DNA of 64,000 nt from Falciphora oryzae (Eukaryota; Ascomycota; Sordariomycetes; Magnaporthales; Magnaporthaceae). Both the position numbers and the translations under genes were made by a program. The notes under the pieces are model-generated. The model was not told the origin of the DNA, did not search any database, and saw only the letters and a list, made by a program, of their open reading frames with translations. Positions 20,705-30,731 of this stretch are shown one piece after another. Numbering within the stretch: position 1 is the stretch's first letter; the number at the start of each line of letters is the position of its first letter. Location: the NCBI GenBank assembly GCA_000733355.1, contig JNVV01000001.1, positions 4,180,069-4,244,068 on the forward strand. Direction: 5' to 3'.

Positions 20705-23700
20705 TCACTCAAACTTGCCAGCCGAAAACAGCCCACCAACGACCTTGCTCCTCCCCTCAGCGCCCTTCCATTTCCTCGCCTCGCGCCGGCGCTCCTTCTC
20801 TGCCAGCGCCGCGAGCCGCTCCGTCTCGCGCGCAAAGTAGTTGATGCCCGACCGCTTGCTCGCGTTCTTCTTGATCTTGGAGTCTTCTCCGAACCCGCCG
20901 CCGCCGCCGCCACCGGCAGCCGCGGCAGCGGGCCCGCATGTGACACCAGTAGAAGACGCCGTCGACGAGGACATGGACGCGACAGAGTTGCTCGTCGCGC
21001 GTCGCAGCAGCGCCGGCACCTTGAACGAGCCCGAGCCGCTGCCGCCCGCCATGACGAACGCGGCCCTCGAGCCCGAGCCTGTCCGCCTGAGGCCGCTGCC
21101 GGCGGCAGATGACTCACTGGTGGAAGATCCCGAGCGCTTAAGGCTGATGCGGTCCACCACGGCCACGGCTGCGCGGCGCCGCGGGTTCTGGTTCTCCTTG
21201 TTGCTGCTCTCGACCGTTTTGTCCTCCCCGTCGCTATCAGAGTCGACATCGGTGGCTGAGATCATGGAGCTCATCGATTTTTGGTCCTCGAGCAGGTTCG
21301 ACAGCGACTCGCGGATCTCACCCAGGTTCGACGGCTTCTTGCTGTCCAGAGTGCGGCGCTGGGGCCCCGGGAGGCGAGGAGGGGGCGCCATTGTTTGCTG
21401 CTGCTTCGGCTGGCTGTCAGGAATAGACTCGTCGGCAGCATCCTGGCTGTCCTCTTCTGACGACTCCGGTTTCGATGGCTGCATGACGAGGAGGTCGTCC
21501 ATGTCCTCGTCGTCGCTGCCGCGGTCCTCGATGGTGCGCATGAAGGCCGACGTGCGCGGGTTCTCGGCCACCTTGGACACACGCTCGTCGGCGAAGAGGG
21601 CCTTTTGCATCTTGGCGAACTGCCTCCGTTTCATGCGCCTACGGGCCTCGCCGCCATCGTCGTCGTCCGACAGGTCGTAGTCATTGCCGCGCTTGCGTCG
21701 GAGCATGCCCGTCGTGATGTCGCGGAAGAGCTTCTCAACCTGCTTCTCGTCACTGGCACGCTCGCGGTCTGCGTAGAGGGCGGCGATCTTGGCCTTGTCC
21801 GACTCGCTGACACCCGTCTTGTCGTCGATCATGCCCTCGACGTCCTGACCGTCGTCGTCGCTGTCCTCGCCGTCGGCACCGCCCAGACCGGCGTACTCGT
21901 CTTCAGACTCCTCGGCCTGCTCCTCGAACATCTCCTTGGCCTTGCTCTTCTTCCTGTCAAACTCCTCTTGCTGCTTGCGCCGCTTCTCTTTGATGGCAGC
22001 CTTGTTCAGAACGGCAAACGCGTTTGCCGCGGCAGCTGTAGGCTCTTCCGCATCATCCATGGGCTCATCATCGTCGTCTTCGGTAACCGCAGTCTTGCGG
22101 CGGAGCTTGCCCTTGCGGACCAGCGGCGAGCTATGGGTCACGGTTTCGGGCTGGGTGGAGTCGACCACCGCCGAAGGGGCAGGAGTCTCCCTATCATCTT
22201 CGATGAAGCGCCTCTTCAGAGGTGAGCGTTGCTGGAAACCTTCGTCCTGGGTGGGCTCCAGCCAGTCGGACTGCTGCGTAGCGGTGGCAAAGACGTCGTC
22301 CCGCATCAAGCTGTCCAGACCGTGAACCTGCGACTGGGCAAAGTTCAGTCGCACGCCCTGCGAGTCGTCTCCATTCCCTTGCGTCATCCGTGTAGGCTGG
22401 CTGTTCAGGATAAGCTCGTCGTCCTGCGGCAGCTGCGACTGCGAGAGGTTCGGACCGTGGAAGTCCTCGAATGTTGGCATCGGCTGCGAGGGCGATCCCG
22501 CGGCAAGGTTGGCCTGGCTGTCGTCCATGGTGCCGGCGAAGATCTGAGTTAGGCCGAGGCCGGCCGATTCACCCATCTTCACTGGAAGACCTGGGATGAA
22601 GGTCTTGGTTGCGGATCGCAGGACGGATGTGGGCTCTTGCGGTGACTGCCGCTCCCTGGTAGAGGGGGACTTGAACACGGCGGCCTTGGGTCGTGGCGTG
22701 GCTTCCACGGCGCGAGGCTTCGGTGTGGAGGCGGCGGCCTCGTTGTCGGTGTCATCTTCGTCCGAGATGACGGTGACTTGTTTCTTGACGCGGCGCGACT
22801 TCGGTTTGGTTAGTCGCACGCCACCGTCCTCGTCGGCATCGTCATCCTCGGACTCCTGGTCGGCGGATTCATCTGCCGAGTCTGCCTGCTCGTCAACCAA
22901 GCCCTCAATACCGCCATCCTCCTCGCCCTCCTCTTCCTCACCATCGTCCATCTCGGCATCCTCGTCCTCAGAACCGGACAGCTCGACCTCGGCGACTTCC
23001 TGTTCCTCTCCGTCCTGGTAGTCGCCGTCCCCGCCGTCGTCACTATCATCCCAAGCGAGGGGGTCGACGACACCGGACTCCTTCTTCTCCTTCTTGGTCT
23101 CCTCCTTCTCGCGCAGCATGATCTCTTCGGCCTCGCGCCTGGCACGCGCCACAATATCTTCGATGTCCTTGAGCTCTTGTTCGCGCTCCTCCTCTGTCTG
23201 CACGTGCACGCCCTTGGCACGCAGCGCCTCAAGACGCCTTTCCCGCTCGAGGCGCGCTTGCTCACGCGCACGCCGGTGCAGACTGGCCTGGAGTTCGCCT
23301 GCCGTCATGGCGTTGTCCGCCAACTGCTTCATGCCCCGGCGGCCCGCCGCTACGCCGTCTTTGCCATCAGAGCCACCTCCGATCTGGGCTAGGATGCGCA
23401 GCGCGTGGAGAGACTGGTCGGTCTCCTGCCGACGGGCAGGTACGCGGTCGAAGAGGGCATCGAGCTTGCTCTTCTGCGCGACTACCAGCTGCTCCTCATC
23501 GTCGTCGATTGTGACTATGTTGGCCTGAACAGCAGGCAGGGTAACTCTGAACTGGCGACGCTTGAGCACAGGCTCCTCGACCTCGAGGTCGGCAGCCGTA
23601 GCCTTGCCTTTGCCCTTATCAAGCTTCGAGAAACGAACCTCAGCCGCCTCACTGGCCTCGGTCTGCGCGCTCTCGGTGGCCTGGGGGGCAGCATCCGTCT

Positions 23701-24793
23701 TGGGCTCAGCATCGTCCTTCTGGATAGTTGGAGGAGAGCTCGGAGGTGTGTCGTCTTCCTTCATCTCAGCGTCTGTGTGGTGAACCGACACCGGAGACGA
23801 GGGGCGGCTAGAGTTGGTCGGAGCAGCGGCAGGCTTTTCCGGGACCGGCGCGGCGCCGGCGGGCTTGAAGTTAAAGCGTTCAAAGAGCGAGGCCTTTGTG
23901 ACCTTTGTCTTGGTCTTGGCTTCGTGTGCCAGCTGCAGGTTCCTGTTGAGCCGCTGCGTCTCGCGGTGCATTTCCTCGAGCGCCTTCTTACCGGCCTTGC
24001 GTGCCGAGGGGCGGGCCTGGGCATCCTGAGTGAGCTTGTGACCGCCCTCATCGTCGGTGAGACCGTCGCTCTCTCCGTCGTTGATGAAGCCGTCGGCAGC
24101 AGCGGGCTCGTTGCCCTTTTCTTCCGCCTCTCTCCTGCTCCTCTCCTCCGCTTCGCGGACGCGCTTCTCTCGCAGCTCGAGCAAACGGGCTCGGAAGCGC
24201 TTGCTCTTGGTAGGATCCTCGGGCAGCTCACCCTCGTCGCCGGATCCCAATGGGGAACCAGCCGCAAGCGATGCTGCCCTCTCTTTTGAGGGCGTCACGA
24301 ACATTGCCGGTGATGAGGGGGCCGGGCTTGCGGGGCTCCGTTGCCTGGTTGGCGTCTGAGCCTTGGCGGGCTTCTGTCGCCTAGGGTGCCGAGTCATGAC
24401 CTCGTCTTCCTCGTCATCTTCATCGTCGGCTTGTTCGGTGGTATGGGTGTCAACCTCTGGTGTTGATCTGCTGGCGGGTTGTGTAGAGGTGTGTGCGTCT
24501 TTGGGAGAGGCGTCGCCGGCCTGCATGCGAGCTGCCAGGCGCCCTCGGGGGCGGAGGATGTCTTCGTTCTCGCTATCACTGCTGTCCGCGGCCTGGGGTG
24601 TCGGGCTTTTGCTGATAGGTCTTGCTGGCCTTGCTGCTGGCCTAAAAAGTCTGGTGGTACCGCTAGACTCTTCGTCTGAGCTGTCGATAGCTGCGAGCAT
24701 CTTCCGCAGCTTCGATCTAGGGGTGAGTTGTGGCGAGTTAGAGTTGGAGCGTCTCGCCGAGACGACCGGCGAGGGCGACCGCGACGAAGCCAT
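20705..24793 (-). CDS. mrc1: Mrc1/claspin replication-checkpoint mediator, 1362 aa
   Basis: Nuclear fork component that carries the replication-stress signal from the ATR-type kinase to the effector kinase and helps couple helicase and polymerase. Single exon, ATG at 24793. The protein is very acidic and Ser-rich. KALEEMHRETQRLNRNLQLA (about residues 268-288) is a conserved block of fungal Mrc1. A cluster of SQ/TQ sites (for example NLSQSQL, FAQSQV, EPTQDE) lies around 765-855, the expected phosphorylation region. The MRC1 domain lies at about 945-1100, with YAGLGGADGEDSDDD, IAALYADRERASDEKQVEKL and the basic stretch ARRRMKRRQFAKMQKALF. The C-terminus is Gly/Ser-rich then basic. Candidate MBF sites lie upstream. 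Length is in the usual range for filamentous fungi. Confidence 0.93.
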   Translation of the reverse strand: MASSRSPSPVVSARRSNSNSPQLTPRSKLRKMLAAIDSSDEESSGTTRLFRPAARPARPISKSPTPQAADSSDSENEDILRPRGRLAARMQAGDASPKDAHTSTQPASRSTPEVDTHTTEQADDEDDEEDEVMTRHPRRQKPAKAQTPTRQRSPASPAPSSPAMFVTPSKERAASLAAGSPLGSGDEGELPEDPTKSKRFRARLLELREKRVREAEERSRREAEEKGNEPAAADGFINDGESDGLTDDEGGHKLTQDAQARPSARKAGKKALEEMHRETQRLNRNLQLAHEAKTKTKVTKASLFERFNFKPAGAAPVPEKPAAAPTNSSRPSSPVSVHHTDAEMKEDDTPPSSPPTIQKDDAEPKTDAAPQATESAQTEASEAAEVRFSKLDKGKGKATAADLEVEEPVLKRRQFRVTLPAVQANIVTIDDDEEQLVVAQKSKLDALFDRVPARRQETDQSLHALRILAQIGGGSDGKDGVAAGRRGMKQLADNAMTAGELQASLHRRAREQARLERERRLEALRAKGVHVQTEEEREQELKDIEDIVARARREAEEIMLREKEETKKEKKESGVVDPLAWDDSDDGGDGDYQDGEEQEVAEVELSGSEDEDAEMDDGEEEEGEEDGGIEGLVDEQADSADESADQESEDDDADEDGGVRLTKPKSRRVKKQVTVISDEDDTDNEAAASTPKPRAVEATPRPKAAVFKSPSTRERQSPQEPTSVLRSATKTFIPGLPVKMGESAGLGLTQIFAGTMDDSQANLAAGSPSQPMPTFEDFHGPNLSQSQLPQDDELILNSQPTRMTQGNGDDSQGVRLNFAQSQVHGLDSLMRDDVFATATQQSDWLEPTQDEGFQQRSPLKRRFIEDDRETPAPSAVVDSTQPETVTHSSPLVRKGKLRRKTAVTEDDDDEPMDDAEEPTAAAANAFAVLNKAAIKEKRRKQQEEFDRKKSKAKEMFEEQAEESEDEYAGLGGADGEDSDDDGQDVEGMIDDKTGVSESDKAKIAALYADRERASDEKQVEKLFRDITTGMLRRKRGNDYDLSDDDDGGEARRRMKRRQFAKMQKALFADERVSKVAENPRTSAFMRTIEDRGSDDEDMDDLLVMQPSKPESSEEDSQDAADESIPDSQPKQQQTMAPPPRLPGPQRRTLDSKKPSNLGEIRESLSNLLEDQKSMSSMISATDVDSDSDGEDKTVESSNKENQNPRRRAAVAVVDRISLKRSGSSTSESSAAGSGLRRTGSGSRAAFVMAGGSGSGSFKVPALLRRATSNSVASMSSSTASSTGVTCGPAAAAAGGGGGGGFGEDSKIKKNASKRSGINYFARETERLAALAEKERRREARKWKGAEGRSKVVGGLFSAGKFE

Positions 24794-25411
24794 TGTGAGG
24801 ATGTATTAGAGAAATTAGGGAGAAATATCGGTAAGCAGTGTTATCCGATGGGTATTATTTCGTGAGAGATGCTGAAAATGCTGGCTCGAGAGGTTGCTAA
24901 GGTTGAATGGGGTTCCAAAGCGTTGGCTGGGAGAATGAATGGAGAGCAAGGTCGGAGCTTTGGAGGAAGTGGAGGGGCGCACGAGCTCTTTTGGCGGACG
25001 CGTCACTGACGCGGATCGCGTCGCCACAAATCAAAACCCCTGCAAATGCGACGCGAACCCGCGACCACTCCACTGACGTCGCCCTTCAGCGACCATGCCA
25101 GAGCCAATTAAGCCCCTGGCAATGAAAGCGAGGAACCTGAACTGCCCGGACTCCTGAAATCTGCCAACAGCTTGACAGCATCAACAGCTTCGACAAAACA
25201 CCAGATGGCAGAAGTTTAAATGCACCTCCTGAATATCTGAGCAATTTATGAAGGCAGGATCTAGAAATTCAAGTGCATTCCGTTCCTACGCCTTACTCAA
25301 TACAGAGCCATCGCCGGCAAGTCAGCTCAACAGCCGTCTCCCTTCTCCTCACTCGACTTCTAGCAACCAGCTTCATTCCCCGATATACCCTTCATCAGCA
25401 CCGCCCACACC
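24794..25411. other. Intergenic: mrc1 promoter and P450 3' flank
   Basis: About 620 bp. The left part carries the MCB-like cluster; the right part, around 25180-25400, is the 3' flank of the P450 gene. No further gene is seen. Confidence 0.6.
24997..25056. promoter_or_regulatory. MluI cell-cycle box cluster upstream of mrc1
   Basis: A perfect palindrome GACGCGTC at 24997-25004, about 205 nt upstream of the mrc1 ATG, is followed by GACGCGG (25008), GCGTCGC (25018) and ACGCGA (25051). ACGCGT is the known MBF (Mbp1/Swi6) core in yeasts, where replication and checkpoint genes are G1/S-regulated. That MBF controls this gene is inferred. Confidence 0.5.
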
Positions 25412-27040
25412 CTACGCCCGCCTCTTGAACCCAATCTTCAACGCAAGCGGCTTCCTCAGGAACCCCTCGCGGGTCTCCATCGGCCCCTGCCTCAGCACCA
25501 CATCGTACCGGCGCGCCCACGCAGCCACGATGAGCTTGAGCTCCATCTCGGCGATGTTGCGCCCGATGCAAGCCCGCGGCCCGTAACTAAACGGGATGAA
25601 GGCGTTCTTCTGCCGCTCCGTCACTACACCCTCGGCCCACCTCTCAGGCTTGAACTCATCCGCGTCCGCGCCCCAGATCTCGACCGAGTGGTGCACGCTG
25701 TACGTCGGCACGCTGAGCACCGTGCCCGGCGGGAAGAACCGCCCGCAGATCTCGACTCCTGGCGAGTCGGGCGGCACCATACGCGGCAGGCCGATGCCCG
25801 AGGTCGAGTGGTGCCGCATCGTCTCGTTGACGACGGCCTGCAGGTACGGCAGGTCGCGCACCTGCTCAAACGTCGGCACGGCCACGTCACTGGGGATCGC
25901 GGCGTCCAGCTCGGCGCGCAGCTTGGGCAGCACGTGCGGCGTGCGCACGACGTGGTACAGCAGCGCACAGCTCGTGTTGGACGTCGTGTCGGACCCCGCG
26001 ATCAGCTGCGTCAGCGCCTCGGCCGTGAGCTCCTCGCGGCCCAGCGGCTCGCCCTTGTCGTCGCGGCCCTCCATCAGGCGCGCCAGCAGGTCCTTGCGCT
26101 CCGCGGGAGGGGGGTTGTCGAGCCGCCGGCGCACCTGCGCGATGGCGATGCCCGCCAGCGACTTGACGGCCTCAAGGCCCCTGCTGAAAAACGGGTCGGG
26201 GATGTACTTTGCGAAGGGCAGGATCTGCGGCATGCAGCCCAGCGTGGCCGACACCTCACCGCGCCGGTTGAGGATCTCGACGGCGGGCGCGTACACGGGC
26301 TCGCTGTCGGGCGAGTCGCGCAGCTCGGCCACGTCGGCGCCCGCGCGGAGCATGCCCAGCGGCGCGCCGAAGGCCAGGTCGCCGATGACGTCGAAGGCAA
26401 TATAGTTGAACCAGTGCAGGCAGTCGACGTGGCAGCTGCCGTCCTGCGAGCCTCCTGCCGCCGCCGCCGCTGCCTTTGCCGCCATCTCGTCCCAGCGCTG
26501 CACAAACAGCTCGAGGTTGCCGTGGATGTAGGGCTCGAACTGGCCCACCGACTTGGCGCTGAATGTGTGCGAGACGATCTTGCGCTTGCGCGTGTGCTCG
26601 GCCCGGGACCGCGTGCTGAAGAGCCCGCGCCGGATCGAGACGAAGGCGTCGTAAAAGTCGCTAGAGAACACCACCCCTCGGCTGGCGCGTTAGAAATCCC
26701 CGATTGACCAAGCAATGGGGAGGGTGCAAACAAAAACTCACGCCTTCAAGAAGCCATTTCCATGCCCGTAGATGGCCTGGATGGCCGAGTCGTCGTTGAT
26801 GCTGATGTGGTTCGGCTGCACCCTCATGACCTTGCCGTACTTCATGTGCGCCTCGTGCACAATCTGGTACCGCTTCCCCCGCCGCGCCGCCAGGAACAGC
26901 CAGGCGTCGGAGACGCGCGCGAGCAGGGGACCGGGGATGTGCCGGAACGCGCCGTACGTGAAGAGGTACGGGTACACAAAGTAGACCACGACGCCGACGA
27001 GCGCCACCCAGGGCGACAGGACATATTCGGCGATGGTCAT
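25412..27040 (-). CDS. Cytochrome P450, CYP53-type benzoate 4-monooxygenase
   Basis: Membrane-bound monooxygenase, predicted to para-hydroxylate benzoate in the ER on the route to protocatechuate. ATG at 27040; exon 1 ends at 26742, exon 2 is 26660-25412; the intron is GTGAGT..TAG with a CTAAC branch site. The phase gives GNGFLKA-DFYDAFVSIRRGL, as in CYP53. The 515-aa protein has an N-terminal membrane anchor, the Pro-rich hinge RHIPGPLL, the I-helix AGSDTTS near residue 318, the ExxR ETMR near 378, and the heme-binding FSYGPRACIGRN near 453 with the Cys ligand. TSGIGLPRMVP before the beta region also fits CYP53. A closer upstream CAG would leave extra residues, so I chose TAG as acceptor. 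A related benzoate-type substrate is possible. Confidence 0.88.
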
Positions 27041-28315
27041 GGTGACTGGCTCCCCTAGGCTCACTCACTTGCAGCTGCGTGCGTACGTATGTATGTCTTG
27101 CCAAGACGTCACTGTTGCTCTATGTTATGCACGCAGGTGGATGGTAGTGGTCAATAGTCGGATGTTTTCCAATATGCGCCCCCGGATTCGCTTGCGCGCG
27201 GAGTTTTTTTGATGCACCCCAGACCAGGGGGGTTGCGCACGACGACGTTGAAATAGTCCGCTCTCGACGGCGAAGCCTCTCTCTCTCGCTCTCTCGCGTC
27301 TGCCGAAATGCCGACCCGGCCAACCCCCTCATTCTCCCCGCAGAGCCATCCTTGGATTCATGGATCAGGCGGGAGCGCGAAGACGCGAAGCCCCTCTTTA
27401 TGGGTCCGTTGGGGATGGAGAGTTCTTTCTTGGTACAGGAGTGCGGCTGTGTATTTGTGCCTGCCGCATAGCCGACAATACTCCGCCGTGCCCGGATTTG
27501 CCGCGGCTTCTGTAATACCCCAAATCCGGGGCCGGCTCTTGGCATGGGGGCCCCTGGCGTTGCAGATGCGCCAGCCCGGCCTATGCTCGGGTTTGCCGGA
27601 TATCCATCAATGGCATAGTCGTGTTAGATCCGCTCTCTTTTCTTTACTACCTAAGTAGTCAGGTTCTTGTTGTACCCACTGCAACAATGAGGAAACGATG
27701 ACGTTTGCGTGTACAGACCCCCACGCGGGAAGATTCTCCTGGCAGCATAACCCCCGGTTGATACATGAGGTGCATCATGATAGCACCCTCTCGACGACCC
27801 TAGGCAGGTGACAAAGGGAAAGTAAGAAAGCCGAGAAGCGTATGGGCAAGTGTTTGTGTGGAGGAAGTGATAGGAAATGCAAAGGAACCAGAAAACACCC
27901 CAAAAGACGAGCCAAGCCACGCAAACCGATCTTGAAAAACGCCATCAACCAATGCCAGTAAATGCTGGAGCCCCAAAAACGTCCTTCCCGGGTATAGTAA
28001 CAAGAAAGAAGAAGATTTTTTGCGTGAAGAGAAATCCGACGCAAACAAATGGGAGGGATGCCAAAAGCCCAGGACGGCCGAGCACAGATCCGCCGACTCG
28101 CGGTAAGCGAGCTGGGCAAAGTATTTACCACATAACCAATCCACATCGACGGCGTCATCGTGAGGACGCCTTCGCTCTGCCATGCTTCAGAGGCCCGAGC
28201 AGGTGGATTTGTCCTTGAAAAAAAAAAAAAAAAAAAAAAAGTAACAGAAACCAATGTGGGAAGGTATCAAAGAGGATAGAAAAGGGGAATAGGTAGAAGG
28301 GGGCAGGAAATATAC
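27041..28315. other. Intergenic: P450 promoter and hfi1 3' flank
   Basis: About 1.3 kb with no convincing gene. It contains a (CT)-rich patch near 27280-27300 and a run of 23 A at 28218-28240. Frames on the minus strand here are Phe/Leu-rich readings of these tracts. Confidence 0.55.
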
Positions 28316-30002
28316 TTATCCCACAGCCAGGCATGAATCCAGCACGCCGTCGAGAATACCGCCGTCGTCTGAGTCGGCACCCTCCCACCATATGTCGTCA
28401 ACGTCGTCGAGATCCATGGCATCCTCGTCGTAGGAGACGCCGTTCGGAAGAGGCGCACCACCCGGTGCCTTGCGGTCTGCGCCGTTGGTTGCCCTACCTC
28501 CCATGCGCGTGTCGCCGTCCGCATCTGAGTCGCGCGGCTTGGGCGTGCCGTCGTCCATCCATGTGTAGTCCTCCCACTGTTCCAGCTCGCCCTCGCGGTA
28601 GCTGTACATGATGGACTGCGAGATGATGGGGAAGGTCGCCATGCCGCACTCGCCCATCTCGAGCGCGAGCCGAAGGTCCGCCATTCCCAGCGCCCCCTGT
28701 TCGATGGCCGACCGTGACTCGACGGGTAGTAGTCCGCTCTTGTCCCTCGCCAGCTCTCCGCGCCTAGCTGCACCCTCCTCTCGGGCGAGCTGCTTCCGAT
28801 ACCGGTGGGTCTGGATCCACGACGTGCCCTCAGTGGGGTTGGTGCTACCGCCACCTAGCTCGCCCGAGCCGTTACTCCTGGTACGGCTGAATACGGTCGA
28901 AAGCATCTCCTTGATAAACACCTCGGCGGCGATCGAGACAAACTGTGCTGCTTCGGGGGCGTGGCCGGACACAAGCCCATACTCGTAGCAGAATGGCAGC
29001 ATGCGAGCCTCGACATTGCTTGTGTCGGGGAACTCACCCGACTCGACTGCTAATGGCTGCGCATAGCGTTTCCGGATCTCGAGGTCCCAGTCTGGCGGTG
29101 GCAAAGGATGTTAGTGAAAAGAAAGGCGAAAATGGCGACGATGTATGTCACCATGGCAAAGACTGTGAACATACTCATGCGATTCAGGCCGCCGGCGCTT
29201 GGCGGCACGTCTGGCGCTTTCAGCGCCTTTGCCTTGTGGTGTTCTGAAAACACTCCCGCGAGAGTTTCGTATGGGTCGAGCTAAATTGGTAAAAAGCAGA
29301 CGCGCATTTGTCAGTACAGCCGGGGGTTCCAATTGACAAGGCTCAGCTGCGAAGGGCATAGGCGAACCTCGTTTAGCGCAAGGTCTTTAATGCGCCGCCT
29401 ATCTCGACTCGGAAGCTGCATGACCTCGCCCTTGAGTCTCCTCTCGGCGGCATCTCCGGTGGAGGGCTTGTTGCCAACTGCTGTTGACGGCTTATCGTTG
29501 GCGCTGACCCAGGGGGCAAGCCCCTGGTCGGGAAGGTCTCGGGTGACATTGCCGTAAATGGCGGCGATCAGCTGGTTATGAAGGTGTTCTCGTTCGCCAG
29601 TGGGCGACGCGAGGATGGGGTCAATGCGCTCGGCGAATTCGACCTGGGTTAAGCGGCCTGTTGTTGGGGGCGGGTCAGCATCACGAAGGGCGCGGAGAAT
29701 GCGGCGGAGGCAATACAATGTATGGGCAGTTAGGACGCCGGTGCGATGGCAATGGACTGGCGGGTGGGATTAGACATACCGACGAGGAATTGGGGGATGG
29801 TTTCCTTGTATATCAGCCATTGCTCGGGGCCGAGGGCCGACTTGAGGGCCGAGTAGACGGGCTCGAGATCGATGCGGGCGGGGACGGCGGTGCCGACTTT
29901 AGGGGTCTTTTGCAGGGACGGGGCAGAGACGGTGATGGACTTGTGGGCGAGCACGGGGGTGGTGAGGCCGATGGCCGGGCGGCTCAACTCGGCGGGGTTC
30001 AT
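28316..30002 (-). CDS. hfi1: SAGA coactivator subunit Hfi1/Ada1, 464 aa
   Basis: Core-module histone-fold subunit of the SAGA transcription coactivator, nuclear. Four exons: 30002-29780, 29657-29368, 29280-29175 and 29091-28316, with all phases closing. The first donor is GTATGT and the third GTATGT; the second, GTTCGC, is weak. The SAGA-Tad1 region begins at [20 protein letters not shown] and crosses the first junction into [40 protein letters not shown] and [14 protein letters not shown] follow. The last exon holds [19 protein letters not shown] and the histone-fold-like part ([19 protein letters not shown]), then an acidic tail ending LDSCLAVG. It starts 729 bp from the divergent GCP3 gene. 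Confidence 0.88.
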
Positions 30003-30731
30003 GGCTGCGGCGGCGACGGGCGAGGATTAGGTGGTGGTCGGGAAGCTGCTGCTGCTGCGAGCTGCGGCGGCCGCGGCGTCGCGTGCGATTCTGTGGCCCG
30101 GCGCGGGGACAATGCCGGGGTCATGGGCGCATCGGAAGAAAGCGGGCGATTGCGCGATCCCAGATTCGATGTCGGAGCGATGGATTCGGCCGGTCCTGGC
30201 CGTGGAGGTGATGGCAAAGTCGCGGCCGGCAGCTCTCGTGCTGACGCCAAATGCGTGGATGCGTGCCGTGACGTTCCGCATGTGGTTCGAAAATTTGCGG
30301 AGCTTTCCTGATGGCAGTCGGAGAACAATGCGAGCCCCTGGATCCTGGATTGGCTGCCAGAGCTCGGTGCGGGTACCGTGTACCGAGTATTGGCTGAAGT
30401 TTATTCCACAGCTGCTGTACCCTGGACATGTGACCCAGAGTGAATGCACGCTCCACCTCGCCGAGGGACGGTGCCCCAGTCAGCCCACGCGCCTGTCCAG
30501 GCCCGTCATCCACTGAAACCGCGTCAATCTGGCTGGGGCAGCGCGTCTTTGCTCCCCGCCGCCAAAAGTTGGAGGCCCAATCGCGGTGTAGCCCACGACG
30601 ACGACGCCGACGACAGACTGGAGCCAGCAGCCAAACAGTACACAAATCGAGAAAAAGACCCATGCTGGAGCAAGCGCCGCTGCTCTCGAGCCGAGGACTC
30701 CAACACCCGCACCAGCAGCAGACATGCGACC
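30003..30731. promoter_or_regulatory. Bidirectional promoter region between hfi1 and GCP3
   Basis: 729 bp between two divergent ATGs. ATTGG (inverse CCAAT) occurs near 30350 and again near 30390, consistent with CCAAT-binding complex control of either gene. No separate ORF is convincing. Confidence 0.45.

Noticed and set aside
28218..28240. A23 tract as the tail of a retroposed gene or SINE
   Set aside because: No coding or RNA-gene-like sequence precedes it on either strand, and no flanking duplication is visible.
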